Under the pieces are notes generated by a model. The model was not told the DNA's origin. It was given only the letters and a program-made list of their open reading frames with translations, and did not search any database. DNA of 64,000 nt from Streptomyces sp. NRRL F-5135. GTDB lineage: Bacteria > Actinomycetota > Actinomycetes > Streptomycetales > Streptomycetaceae. Within the stretch, counting starts at the first letter, position 1. Each line of letters begins with the position of its first letter. Position numbers and translations under genes: made by a program. The stretch is from the NCBI RefSeq assembly GCF_000719775.1, contig NZ_JOHR01000001.1, forward strand, positions 248,001 through 312,000. The letters are read 5' to 3'. Positions 36,513-45,208 of this stretch are shown piece by piece.

Positions 36513-37529
36513 TCAGCTCAACGCCCGTACCGCCGCCCTGAACACGGCGGGAGCGCGCGCCGCCGCCGGCACGATCAGACGGGCCCCGGCCGGCCGGCCG
36601 GCGCAGGCCAGCAGTCCGTGTGTCAGCAGGCGGTGGCGGCGGGAGAGCGCGCGCCAGCGCCGGTCGTAGTCCTGCGGGCGGCCCTCGGTCAGGCAGCGTA
36701 CCGCCGCTTCCGCCGAGGCCAGTGCCAGCGCGACGCCCTCGCCGGTCAGCGCGTCGACGTAGCCCGCCGCGTCACCGACCAGCAGCACCCGGCCCGCGGC
36801 CCGGCGACGCGCCCGCCGGCGCAGCGGACCGGCGCCCCGTACGGCGTTCGCGGGCGGACCGGTGAGCCGGGCGCGCAGTGCGGGGAAGTCCACGAGGTGG
36901 TCGTCGTAGCCGCGCCGCACCGCGCTCAGGACGGCGACGCCCACCAGGTCCTCGGCCACCGGGGTCACGTACGCCTCGCCCGCCGGCGCCCAGTGCACCT
37001 CCACGAAGTCCGTCCACGGCCGCATGCGGTAGTGCCGGCGCTGGCCGTAGCGGCGCGGCCCGCCGACGGGCGCGTCCAGGCCGAGGCGGCGCCGCAGGGG
37101 TGAGTGCAGCCCGTCCGCGGCCACCAGCCAGCGGGCCCGCAGCCCGGCCGCGGTGACGGAGCCGGCGTCCTGTGCCACGTCGCCGACCCGGCCGGTCACG
37201 GTCCGCACACCGGCCTCGACGGCCCTGCGGGCCAGCGCCGCGTGCAGGTCCGTGCGCCGGACGCCGAGCCCGGGGCCGTCCGCGAACGCGGCCTCGGCGC
37301 GGTCCGGTTCGCGTACGTAACGAATGCCGCGCAGCGGGTGTCCGCGTGGCAGGTCGAGACCGAGGGCCGCGAGCGCCCGGACCCCGCTCGGCATCACGCC
37401 CTCGCCGCATGCCTTGTCCACCGGCGTGTGGCGCGGTTCGACCACCACCGTCTCCAGGCCGGCCAGCGCGGCGTGGACGGCGGTGGCGAGGCCCGCGGGA
37501 CCGCCGCCCGCCACCAGCAGGTCGATCAC
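36513..37529 (-). CDS. srsC: FAD-dependent hydroxylase, geranylgeranyl-reductase family (SrsC-like)
   Basis: 338 residues. FAD fold LLVAGGGPAGLATAVHAAL, then VDKACGEGVMPSGVRAL, which is typical of the geranylgeranyl reductase/phenolic hydroxylase group, and VLLVGDAAGYVDALTGEGV. The GTG start overlaps the stop of the methyltransferase gene. In the Streptomyces griseus srs operon a flavoprotein in the same order oxidises alkylresorcinols to quinones. The symbol rests on gene order and domain types. Confidence 0.75.
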   Translation of the reverse strand: MIDLLVAGGGPAGLATAVHAALAGLETVVVEPRHTPVDKACGEGVMPSGVRALAALGLDLPRGHPLRGIRYVREPDRAEAAFADGPGLGVRRTDLHAALARRAVEAGVRTVTGRVGDVAQDAGSVTAAGLRARWLVAADGLHSPLRRRLGLDAPVGGPRRYGQRRHYRMRPWTDFVEVHWAPAGEAYVTPVAEDLVGVAVLSAVRRGYDDHLVDFPALRARLTGPPANAVRGAGPLRRRARRRAAGRVLLVGDAAGYVDALTGEGVALALASAEAAVRCLTEGRPQDYDRRWRALSRRHRLLTHGLLACAGRPAGARLIVPAAARAPAVFRAAVRALS

Positions 37530-38056
37530 GGACCGCTCACGGACGCGGCGGGCAGCCCGGCCAGCGCGCGGTTCTCGCACCGGATCCGTACCGTCAGCAG
37601 CGCCGCGTTCGCGAGGGTGAACACCAGCGCGGTCAGCCAGGCGCCGTGCACGAGCGGCAGCGCGATGCCCTCCGCCACCACCGCCACGTAGTTGGGATGG
37701 CGCAGCAGCCGGTACGGGCCGCCGGTCACCAGCGGCAGGCCCGGCACCACCAGCACCCGGGTGTTCCAGCGCCGCCCCAGCGTGTGGACGCACCACCAGC
37801 GCAGCGCCTGCGAGGCCAGCAGCACCGCGAGCATGGTCCAGCCGAGAGCCGGCTCGAAGGGGCGGTCGGCCAGCCGTACTTCCGCGAGGGCACCCAGCAG
37901 CAGGGCCGTGTGCAGCACGACCATCGCCGGATAGTGTCCCCGGCCCCGCTCGACGGCACCGCGTTCCAGGCTCCAGCGCGCGTTGCGGCGGGCGACGGCC
38001 AGTTCGGCGACGCGCTCCCCGGCCACGGCCAGGACCAGCGCGGTGTACCAGATCAT
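37526..38056 (-). CDS. srsB: Isoprenylcysteine carboxyl methyltransferase-family protein (SrsB-like)
   Basis: 176 residues, several membrane helices. The C-terminal motif RHPNYVAVVAEG and the closing RIRCENRAL segment are the SAM-binding signature of this family. In srs-type clusters it O-methylates the alkylresorcinol made by the type III PKS. It lies 25 nt after the PKS and overlaps the hydroxylase by 4 nt. GGGGAGAGG stands before the ATG. Confidence 0.78.
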   Translation of the reverse strand: MIWYTALVLAVAGERVAELAVARRNARWSLERGAVERGRGHYPAMVVLHTALLLGALAEVRLADRPFEPALGWTMLAVLLASQALRWWCVHTLGRRWNTRVLVVPGLPLVTGGPYRLLRHPNYVAVVAEGIALPLVHGAWLTALVFTLANAALLTVRIRCENRALAGLPAASVSGP

Positions 38057-38081
38057 CTCTACCTCTCCCCTGCCAGGGGTT

Positions 38082-39134
38082 CTACCAACGGAGCAGGACC
38101 AGTTCGGAACAGAACCCGGGGCCCATGGCGAGCAGCAGCCCCGGTGTGCCCGGCGGTGGTCTCCGCTCGGCGAGGGTGTCCCGCAGCACGTGCAGCACGG
38201 ACGAGGAGGACAGGTTGCCGACGGCCGCCAGGGATCGCCAGGTGAGGTCGAGGGCGTCGGCCGGCAGGGCGAGGGCCTCCTCGACGGCCCGCAGCACCTT
38301 CGGCCCGCCGGGGTGGCAGACCCATGCCGTGATGTCGTCTCGGATCAGCCCGTGGTCGGCGAGGAAGGCGTCGACGTCCGCCGCGAGGCCCTTGCGCACG
38401 ACCTCGGGAACGCTCGCGTCCAGCACGATGCGGAAGCCGGAACCGGTGATGTCCCACCCCATCACCTGCTCGGTGTCCGGGTACAGGTGGCTGCGCGTGT
38501 CGACGACGGCGGGCCCCGCCGCCGCGCGCCGCGCGCCGCACGCGACGACGGCCGCCGCGCCGTCCCCGAACAACGCGGTGGCCACCATGTTGGCCGGGGA
38601 GAGGTCCTCGCGCTGGAAGGTGAGCGAGCACAGTTCCACGGAGAGGAGGACCGCCAGGTCGTCGGGGTGCCCGAGCAGGTAGTCGTGCAGCCGGGCGACG
38701 CCCGCGGCGCCCGCGACGCACCCGAGCCCGAAGACCGGGATCCGCTTGACGTCGGGGCGCAGCCCGATCCTGCCCACGAGGCGCGCGTCCACGGAGGGCG
38801 CGGCGATGCCGGTCACCGAGGTGAACATCAGCAGGTCGACATCGCGCGGCGCCAGCCCCGCCGCGTCCAGCGCCCTGGTCACGGCCTCGGCGCCCAGCGG
38901 AACCGCCAGGTCGAGGAAGGCGTCGTTGGCCACGCCGAAGTCCTTGAGACCGGCGTACTCCTCCAGCCGCAGGGCCATATGACGGGCCCTCACGCCCGCC
39001 CCCTCGTGCAGCCGGTCGAGCAGCCGGCGGTCGGCCCCCTCGGGCAGACAGGTCGTGGCGATCATGTCCGTGACCTCGGACTGGGCGTACTGATGCGGGG
39101 CCAGGGCGCCGTGGACGGCTGCGATCCGTGTCAT
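38082..39134 (-). CDS. srsA: Type III polyketide synthase, alkylresorcinol/alkylpyrone type (SrsA-like)
   Basis: 350 residues. The catalytic triad is visible: Cys139 in FGLGCVAGAAG, His274 in CHPGGPK and Asn307 in VGNLSSSS. These enzymes extend a fatty acyl starter with malonyl units into alkylresorcinols or alkylpyrones that enter membranes as phenolic lipids. It heads an operon with a methyltransferase and an FAD hydroxylase and is divergent from a UbiA prenyltransferase. The ribosome site before the ATG is weak. Confidence 0.85.
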   Translation of the reverse strand: MTRIAAVHGALAPHQYAQSEVTDMIATTCLPEGADRRLLDRLHEGAGVRARHMALRLEEYAGLKDFGVANDAFLDLAVPLGAEAVTRALDAAGLAPRDVDLLMFTSVTGIAAPSVDARLVGRIGLRPDVKRIPVFGLGCVAGAAGVARLHDYLLGHPDDLAVLLSVELCSLTFQREDLSPANMVATALFGDGAAAVVACGARRAAAGPAVVDTRSHLYPDTEQVMGWDITGSGFRIVLDASVPEVVRKGLAADVDAFLADHGLIRDDITAWVCHPGGPKVLRAVEEALALPADALDLTWRSLAAVGNLSSSSVLHVLRDTLAERRPPPGTPGLLLAMGPGFCSELVLLRW

Positions 39135-39350
39135 CTGCGAATGTCCCGGGTCTGGGAAACGGGCGGGGGCGAGGGCCGGCCGGGACCGAAGGCCGGCCGG
39201 GTGCGATACGCCGTCACACATCCCTGCCCTCGCGTCGCCGTGCCACACGCGAAGTCGCCTGTACGGACCCGCGCGGCGGGCTTTCCGGCCGTCCGGCCGT
39301 ACGGGGCGGCGCGCCGGGCCGGCCGGGAACGCCGTGCCTACGATGGCCCG
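39135..39350. promoter_or_regulatory. Divergent promoter region, srsA-like operon and UbiA gene
   Basis: 216 nt between two outward-facing starts. GC-rich throughout; I could not identify a clear operator or promoter motif. Confidence 0.35.
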
Positions 39351-40316
39351 GTGGACACCACCGACGGCACGGGGAGCGCGCGGGCGGCGCGCGAGGCGGT
39401 CCCGGCTCCGGCGCCGGGCCCGAGCGCGCCGGCCGACGGGCCGGGCGACCGGCCGGACCAGGGGCCCGCCGGCGAGTCCGGCGGCCGCGCGGCGCGGCGT
39501 CGTGTCCGCGCCCTTCTGGGGGCGTGCCACCCCGGTCCGGCGGCCGCCGTGACCCTGCTGACCGCGGGCCTCGCCGTCGCCGCGGGACAGGACGCCGGGG
39601 GGTGCGCCCTCGCGACGGCCGCCGTCGCGGCGGGGCAGTTGTCGGTGGGCTGGAGCAACGACGCGGTGGACGCGGCCCGGGACACCGCCGTGGGGCGCGG
39701 CGCGAAGCCCGTGGCGGGCGGGGCCGTGACGGCGCGGACCGTACGGTGCGCGGCGCTGGCCGCGCTGGCGCTGTGCGCACCGCTGTCGCTGGCGTACGGG
39801 GCGCTCGCGGGCACGGCGCATCTGGTGGGGGTGGCGGCGGCGTGGGCGTACAACCTGCGGCTGAAGTCGACGGTGTTCTCCTGGCTCCCGTACGCCCTCG
39901 GCTTCGCCTCCCTGCCCGCGTTCGTGGCGCTGGGGCTGCCGGGGCGAGCGTGGCCCGACTGGTGGACCGTGACGGCGGCGGCGCTGCTGGGGGTGGGCGC
40001 ACACCTGGGCAACGTGCTGCCGGACATCGAGGACGACCTGGCCACGGGGGTACGCGGCTGGCCCCAGCGGCTGGGACCGGCCGCGGTACGGGTGCTGCTG
40101 CCCGCCCCGCTGGTGGCGGCCACGCTGCTGCTCGCGCTCGGGCCGCCGGGGGCGCCGGACGGTGCGGCCGTGGTCGCCGTGGCCGTCGCGCCGGCCGTGG
40201 CGGTCGGCGGGGCGCTGCTGGGCCGCGACCGCCCGAGGGTGCCGTTCCTCGCCGCGATCGTGGTGGCGGGCGTGAATGTCGGACTGCTGTGGTGGCAGGC
40301 CGCCGCGACATCCTGA
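39351..40316 (+). CDS. UbiA-family prenyltransferase
   Basis: 321 residues. A Pro/Ala-rich N-terminal 45 residues precede about eight membrane helices. The first Asp-rich motif NDAVDAARD (103-111) and a second acidic motif VLPDIEDD bind Mg-diphosphate. The family attaches isoprenoid chains to aromatic or sugar acceptors. Its divergent placement from a phenolic-lipid PKS operon makes a phenolic acceptor possible. The GTG start at 39351 has no strong ribosome site. Confidence 0.8.
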   Translation: MDTTDGTGSARAAREAVPAPAPGPSAPADGPGDRPDQGPAGESGGRAARRRVRALLGACHPGPAAAVTLLTAGLAVAAGQDAGGCALATAAVAAGQLSVGWSNDAVDAARDTAVGRGAKPVAGGAVTARTVRCAALAALALCAPLSLAYGALAGTAHLVGVAAAWAYNLRLKSTVFSWLPYALGFASLPAFVALGLPGRAWPDWWTVTAAALLGVGAHLGNVLPDIEDDLATGVRGWPQRLGPAAVRVLLPAPLVAATLLLALGPPGAPDGAAVVAVAVAPAVAVGGALLGRDRPRVPFLAAIVVAGVNVGLLWWQAAATS

Positions 40317-40369
40317 CCGGCCGCGTTCCGTCGCCGGGAACTCACTGGCCGGCGAGGCGGCAGGACAGC

Positions 40370-40402
40370 GGGGCGGCGGGACAGTGGATGTCCCGCCGCC
40401 CC
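40370..40402. terminator. Terminator hairpin, 14-bp perfect stem
   Basis: GGGGCGGCGGGACA (40370-40383), loop GTGGA, TGTCCCGCCGCCCC (40389-40402), between the convergent UbiA and acyltransferase genes. Confidence 0.85.
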
Positions 40403-40441
40403 CGCGCGTTCGTCCGCGCTTTCGTCCGACAGCCGCCTCGG

Positions 40442-41575
40442 TCAGCCCTCGCGCCGCCGTGCCGCGCGCTCCGGGGAGTCCTTCTTGAACGCCCAGGCCA
40501 TCCGGGGCTCCAGGGCGAAGCGGAAGAGCCGCTGGACGGGTGGCGTGCACAGGAGCGTGACGACCACGCCGGCGACGACCGTGACGAACACCGCGCCGAG
40601 GGGCTGGTGCAGCCACTTCGGGTCGTACCAGTGCCAGGTTCCGGCGCTCTGCGCGAGGAAGCCGTGCAGCAGGTAGCCGCAGAGCGTGCCCGCGCCCAGC
40701 GCCGTGAACCACATGCGGCGGCCCGGGACCCAGGCGTAGAAACAGGCCGTGAGCACGAGCGAACAGCCGAAGAGCGCGAACGTCATCGGAATGCCGCTCC
40801 ACCAGGGCGCCCCCAGTTCCGGCGCGCTGTCCCGGTGGAAGAACCACGCCATGTTCATCCGGGTGACCGCCCAGTAGGCGAAGACGACGGTGACGGCGAA
40901 GACGGGCACCGCGAGGAGGCGCACCTCCTTGCGCCGCACGATCAGGAAGTGCTCCGGTTTGAGACGCATGCCGAGCACGAAGAACGGCAGGAACTGGAGC
41001 ACGCGCTGGAGGTCGAGGTCGTCCCCGATCTGCGGCGAGGTGGTGGCGAGCGCCGCGATGGCCAGGGCCACGGGGACGGGCCACCGGATCAGCCGCCAGA
41101 CCGGCGCCGAGATCCGCCAGATGAAGAGGGCGAGCAGGAACCAGGTGAGGTACCACGGGTCCAGCAGGCTGATCGGCATGGACGGGTCGTCGTCCGTGTA
41201 CCGGTGGAAGAGGCTGTAGGCGACCTCGAAGACGATGTACGGCACGAGGATGCCGGTGATCAGGCGGCGCACCCGGTCCGGCCGGAAGTCGAAACCGCGC
41301 GAGAAGTAGCCGGAGATGATGATGAACGCCGGCATGTGGAACGTGTACACCACGATGTACAGCGCCGACACCGCCCGGCTGCCGTCGCGCAGCGGCTCCC
41401 ACGCGTGTCCCATGGCGACCAGCACGATGGCCAGGTACTTGGCGTTGTCGAAGAAGGCGTCCCGCGTCCTGGCCGGGCGCGCGTCCGCCGCCGGTGCCGG
41501 GGCGGCCGTCCCGGCCGCCCGCGCTCCGCCGTCCGACGCGGTCCGCACCGACGACCGGTCGGTCAGGTGAGACAT
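40442..41575 (-). CDS. Acyltransferase-3-family membrane protein
   Basis: 377 residues with about 10 membrane helices. NAKYLAIVLVAMGHAWEPL contains the conserved histidine, and FHMPAFIIISGYFSRGF is the second signature. Such proteins transfer acetyl or other acyl groups to extracellular glycans or lipids. The N-terminal 35 residues are Ala-rich and polar. It is divergent from the MgtC gene, with 300 nt between them holding no gene. Confidence 0.8.
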   Translation of the reverse strand: MSHLTDRSSVRTASDGGARAAGTAAPAPAADARPARTRDAFFDNAKYLAIVLVAMGHAWEPLRDGSRAVSALYIVVYTFHMPAFIIISGYFSRGFDFRPDRVRRLITGILVPYIVFEVAYSLFHRYTDDDPSMPISLLDPWYLTWFLLALFIWRISAPVWRLIRWPVPVALAIAALATTSPQIGDDLDLQRVLQFLPFFVLGMRLKPEHFLIVRRKEVRLLAVPVFAVTVVFAYWAVTRMNMAWFFHRDSAPELGAPWWSGIPMTFALFGCSLVLTACFYAWVPGRRMWFTALGAGTLCGYLLHGFLAQSAGTWHWYDPKWLHQPLGAVFVTVVAGVVVTLLCTPPVQRLFRFALEPRMAWAFKKDSPERAARRREG

Positions 41576-41877
41576 CCGGCCTCCCGGGGGAAGCCGCGAA
41601 CGGCGCGGACGCCTCTTGACGGGGATGTGGGGGGAGTGAGCGGAGCAACCATTCGAGGCACCCTAACGAGGTTTGCCGTCCGGCGTTCACCCGGGTGTCA
41701 TGACGCGCCCGGCGCCGCGCCCGGCGCAACCGCACCGATTACCCCGCTTCGCCACAGCCGTCCCGTTCCGCCCCTCGTTGGGATGCCCTGTATCCGACAG
41801 TCCCCTATTCGCCCTACCATCGGTCTGCCGTTGACCTGTCCGTCCATCCGGCGTCGCGCTACGACGAGGAGGCTCGG

Positions 41878-42645
41878 TTGCTCGATCTGGCCACATCACT
41901 GTTCGACTTCGAAGCGGGCCAAGGCACCCGCCAGTTCACCGAACTGGGGCTGGCGCTCGTACTGTCGACCCTCATCGGCGCGGAACGGGCCACGCAGCAG
42001 AAGAGCGCGGGTCTGCGGACCCATACGCTGGTCGGCGTCGGCAGCGCCCTGTTCATGGTGGTCTCACAGCACGGCTTCAACGCCGTGCTCGACCTGGACA
42101 ACGTCTCCTTCGACCCCACCCGGGTCGCCGCCCAGATCGTCTCCGGGATCGGCTTCATCGGCGGCGGGCTGATCTTCGTACGGCGCGACGCGGTACGCGG
42201 CCTGACCACCGCCGCCACCGTCTGGCTCACCTGCGCCATCGGCATGGCGTGCGGGGGCGGGCTGATCCTGCTGGCGATCGGCGCGACGCTCGTGCACTTC
42301 CTCGTCATCCAGGGCTACCCCTGGCTGACCCGGCGCATTCCCGCCTTCAATTCGGCGGAACAGACCAGGCTGATTCTGACCTACCGGATGGGCACGGGCG
42401 TGATGACCCGGCTCCTGGAGTACGTCACCGGCAAGGGCTTCCAGGTGGTGCGGATACGGGTGGACCGCGTCGCCGGGGATCCGGACGAGGAGCAGCGCCC
42501 GGCCGTGGACCTGGCGGACGCCCGGACGGCCACGGTGTACGTCGACATCGAGGGCACGGGGAACGTCCCCCGGCTGGTCGCGGAGATCGCGGACTTCGGG
42601 GAGGTGTTCAGCGTCTCGTCACTCAGGTCGGAGGGCGCCGAGTGA
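41878..42645 (+). CDS. MgtC/SapB-family membrane protein
   Basis: 255 residues. The N-terminal MgtC domain has four to five helices with STLIGAERATQQKSAGLRTH, VSGIGFIGGGLIF and GLTTAATVWLTCAIGMACGG, all family hallmarks. A C-terminal ACT-like cytosolic domain follows. It starts with TTG after GAGGAGG. MgtC proteins are linked with growth in low Mg2+ and with control of ATP synthase; they are not transporters themselves. Confidence 0.88.
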   Translation: MLDLATSLFDFEAGQGTRQFTELGLALVLSTLIGAERATQQKSAGLRTHTLVGVGSALFMVVSQHGFNAVLDLDNVSFDPTRVAAQIVSGIGFIGGGLIFVRRDAVRGLTTAATVWLTCAIGMACGGGLILLAIGATLVHFLVIQGYPWLTRRIPAFNSAEQTRLILTYRMGTGVMTRLLEYVTGKGFQVVRIRVDRVAGDPDEEQRPAVDLADARTATVYVDIEGTGNVPRLVAEIADFGEVFSVSSLRSEGAE

Positions 42646-43026
42646 CGACTCTCACAGGCGCCGACTCGGCCGGCCGGCCCCCGCGCCGGCGCGCACGGGG
42701 CCGGCGACAACACCGTCCGTACGCGGCCAGGTGCGCCCGCTCGCCTTCGCGCGGGACCGCCCAGAGGGAGCGGGAAGACACATTCAGGCCAGAAAGCGGC
42801 GGGAACGGTCCCACCTCTGGCCGGAACCCCACCGTGACAGAACGTCAACAGACCACCCATCATTGTAAGTTCGGGCGATCCGAGGACGATCTCCACGCAT
42901 CCGGGGATCCACCGGCGGCCCACCCGACGCACCGCGCACGTCACGGCACAAGAAACGCGGCCCCACCCGTACCACCGGCTCCGCACCGCACCACCGGCCC
43001 CGCAGAACGGCGCAAGGAGAGCGGCC
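42646..43026. other. Intergenic region with one hairpin
   Basis: No gene seen. GGCCAGA (42787-42793) pairs with TCTGGCC (42816-42822), with an inner GGGA-ACGG-TCCC stem, a possible terminator 140 nt after mgtC. The sequence around 42835-42880 is less GC-rich and probably contains the promoter of the next gene. Confidence 0.4.
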
Positions 43027-43641
43027 GTGCATGACGAATTCCTCTGCCATGTCACCGCGTACGGCATCAGCGGCGGACAACGCATCGGCGTCCCCCTCGG
43101 CACCTATCGCGCCCCCACGCTGGCCCTCGCCCTGTGGTGGCTGCGCGACCGCGCGACCTGGATAGCGGAGCGACTGGACCCCAGCCCCGAGAACCCTCGC
43201 TTTCCGGCCGACGCGCTCGCGCCCGTGGCGGACGGCGTGCCGGACGTGCCGACGACGCTCCGGAACTGGCGCGACGACCTCGCCCACCAGGACACGGTCG
43301 CGGAACACCTGGCGGCCGGGCGCCTCATCCGCGTCGCCACGCGGGACGACACCACCGAGTACGAACTGCTCGCGGAATCCGTGGACGCCTTGCGCATGAA
43401 CCGGGTGAGCCCGCTGCGGCCGGCGTCGACGGCGCGGCAGGAGCCGGTCCGGTCCGAGTGGCACGTCGCCGCCTCCGCCCTGAGCACGCCGCACACGCCC
43501 TGCGCGCCGTACGCGCGGATCTCGCACCAGGAACCGGCCGCGGCCCGCGAGCGCGTGAGATTCCCCGGCGAGGCGGCCCCGTCGGCGGAGAGCGGGGACC
43601 CCCTGGGGGACACCGTGCAGTTCGGCCGGCTCTACGGCTGA
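43027..43641 (+). CDS. Hypothetical protein
   Basis: 204 residues, GTG start after AAGGAG. I do not recognise a family. A DNA- or ligand-binding role cannot be shown. The first part (FLCHVTAYGISGGQRIGVPL, ALALWWLRDRATWIAERL) is well ordered; the last 70 residues are Pro/Ser/Arg-rich. It has no membrane helix or signal peptide. It converges on the M56 gene across a tandem repeat. Confidence 0.55.
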   Translation: MHDEFLCHVTAYGISGGQRIGVPLGTYRAPTLALALWWLRDRATWIAERLDPSPENPRFPADALAPVADGVPDVPTTLRNWRDDLAHQDTVAEHLAAGRLIRVATRDDTTEYELLAESVDALRMNRVSPLRPASTARQEPVRSEWHVAASALSTPHTPCAPYARISHQEPAAARERVRFPGEAAPSAESGDPLGDTVQFGRLYG

Positions 43642-43659
43642 CGCCGCACGGCCCGAATC

Positions 43660-43708
43660 GGACGGCTCGGACCGGACGGCTCGGACCGGACGGCTCGGAC
43701 CGGACGGC
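43660..43708. repeat. 14-bp tandem repeat between convergent genes
   Basis: GGACGGCTCGGACC occurs three times exactly (43660-43701) plus a 7-nt partial copy. Intergenic; no terminator-type stem of the strength seen elsewhere. Confidence 0.85.
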
Positions 43709-43749
43709 CGAGAGCGGTCTCGCGTTCGGGGAGGTCGGCCGCCGGCAGG

Positions 43750-44700
43750 TCAGCGAGTGAGGTTCTGCCCCTGGGCCATCTCGACATGTCCGTGCAGATC
43801 CTCCACCGCGTCCACGGCGGTGGCGCCGGAAACCGTCAGACAGATCACCAGCGCGGCCACGACCAGCCGACCCGCGGGACGGCTGGTCGTGGAAGGGACA
43901 GCCAGGGGCGTATCGAGCAGCGCGGCGACACGCCGGGGCACCGGCCCGGCGTTCATCCCCAGGGCGGCGCGCGGGCGGTCCGGCGCCGACGCGCTCGCGG
44001 CACGCGCGGCGAGGGCGGCCCTGGCTATCGCGCGCGCCACGAGCCGCCGGTCACCGACGGCGGCGGCCGCGGCCTCGTCCGCCGCGCGCTCCAGCGCGTA
44101 CCCGACGGGCTCGCACAACGTGCGCAGGGCGGGGTGGCAGAGCGCGGCCAGTTCCACGGCCACGAGCACCCGGTGATGACGGCCGCGCAGGTGGGCGCGT
44201 TCGTGGGCGAAGAGCGCCGCGCGCTCGTCCGGCTCCAGGGCGCGCAGCATTCCGGTCGTCACCACGATCCTGCCGGGCCTCCCCGGCAGCGCGTACGCGT
44301 CCGGCCGGGCCTGGCGCAGGACCGCCAGTTCACCCGCGGTGCCGCCGGCGGCGGCCCGGGCCCGGCGCAGGTCCGCCCGGTCGCGGCGGACGGCGACGGC
44401 GACCAGGCCCGCGCGCCAGGCCAGCACTCCCCCGGCGGCGAGCGCGAGTGCGACGGTCACCGGGGGCGGCCCCAGGGACAGCGGCCTGGCCAGCTCGCCG
44501 AGCGCGGCGACCGCGGGGAGGTAGGAGGCCCCGGGCACGGCCAGCAGGGCGAGTGCGGCCGAGCTGGTGGCGGCCGGCAGGAGCGCGGCGGTGGTGAGCA
44601 GCACCACGGCGTGTCGCGGTGACAGGTACGCCGCGGCCCGGCGCGCCGTGGGCGCCGCGAGGAAGGGCACCAGCAGGGGAACCCAGACGGCATAGCTCAT
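43750..44700 (-). CDS. M56-family membrane metallopeptidase, second copy
   Basis: 316 residues with N-terminal membrane helices, a cytosolic zinc site HERAH in FAHERAHLRGRHH, a downstream YALERAADEAAAAAVG segment with the third ligand, and a C-terminal helix followed by a short outer tail. No beta-lactam sensor domain. The start overlaps the BlaI stop (ATGA). It should act on the BlaI next to it. Confidence 0.85.
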   Translation of the reverse strand: MSYAVWVPLLVPFLAAPTARRAAAYLSPRHAVVLLTTAALLPAATSSAALALLAVPGASYLPAVAALGELARPLSLGPPPVTVALALAAGGVLAWRAGLVAVAVRRDRADLRRARAAAGGTAGELAVLRQARPDAYALPGRPGRIVVTTGMLRALEPDERAALFAHERAHLRGRHHRVLVAVELAALCHPALRTLCEPVGYALERAADEAAAAAVGDRRLVARAIARAALAARAASASAPDRPRAALGMNAGPVPRRVAALLDTPLAVPSTTSRPAGRLVVAALVICLTVSGATAVDAVEDLHGHVEMAQGQNLTR

Positions 44701-45098
44701 CCGGCCGCGCCCCCGGCCGGCCGGTCCGGGCCGTCCTCCGCGTCCAGCAGGGAGCGCAATATGCGCTCGTCCTCGTCGTCGAGCTGGGAGACGAAGCGGG
44801 CGAGCACCGCGCGCCGGTCCTCGTCCTTGGCCAGTTCGGAATGCATCCGCCGAGCGGTGAGACCCGGGGCGTCCTCGGTCGGCGTATACGCGTATCCGCG
44901 TCCCGCCCTGACCCGGGTGACGGTGCCCTTCCCGTACAGCCGGCCGAGGATCGTGGTGACGGTGGTCCGGGCGAGCGAGCCGCCCAGCGACTCCTGCACC
45001 CGGCCCGGGGTGAGCGGCCCCTCGGCGGCCCACAGGGCGGCGAGCACGTCGGCTTCCAGTTCCCCCGCCGACCGCCGGTCCGCACTCCCGTGGCCCAT
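44697..45098 (-). CDS. BlaI/MecI-family repressor, second copy
   Basis: 133 residues, the usual family length. ADVLAALWAAEGPLTPGRVQ and TTVTTILGRLYGKGTV form the winged helix; ARFVSQLDDEDERILRSLLD is the dimer and protease-recognition part. GGGAGGGG precedes the ATG. Two BlaI-type dyads 26 to 60 nt upstream make autoregulation and control of the divergent dedA-PAP2 genes likely. Confidence 0.9.
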   Translation of the reverse strand: MGHGSADRRSAGELEADVLAALWAAEGPLTPGRVQESLGGSLARTTVTTILGRLYGKGTVTRVRAGRGYAYTPTEDAPGLTARRMHSELAKDEDRRAVLARFVSQLDDEDERILRSLLDAEDGPDRPAGGAAG

Positions 45099-45123
45099 GG
45101 GAACGTCCCCTCCCTTTTGTTCG

Positions 45124-45139
45124 TCTACAGTGTCGTAGA
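45124..45139. promoter_or_regulatory. BlaI-type operator 1 at blaI/dedA
   Basis: TCTACA-GTGT-CGTAGA, one mismatch from the perfect dyad. It lies in the 110-nt divergent gap between blaI and dedA. Confidence 0.7.
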
Positions 45140-45142
45140 CCG

Positions 45143-45158
45143 ACTACACCCCTGTAGA
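45143..45158. promoter_or_regulatory. BlaI-type operator 2 at blaI/dedA
   Basis: ACTACA-CCCC-TGTAGA, one mismatch. Its centre is 19 bp from the first site, almost two helical turns, suitable for two dimers on one DNA face. Confidence 0.7.
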
Positions 45159-45208
45159 CAGTCTGACTGTCGTACTGACCCTGTCCACCATTATGGGAGC
45201 AGCACTCC

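Noticed and set aside
38082..41735. 1217-codon open frame on the minus strand
   Set aside because: Only its last 350 codons are a real gene (type III PKS). The rest runs antisense to UbiA and out of frame with the acyltransferase.
43660..43708. 14-bp tandem repeat as a CRISPR array
   Set aside because: Units are directly adjacent with no spacers and no cas genes are present.
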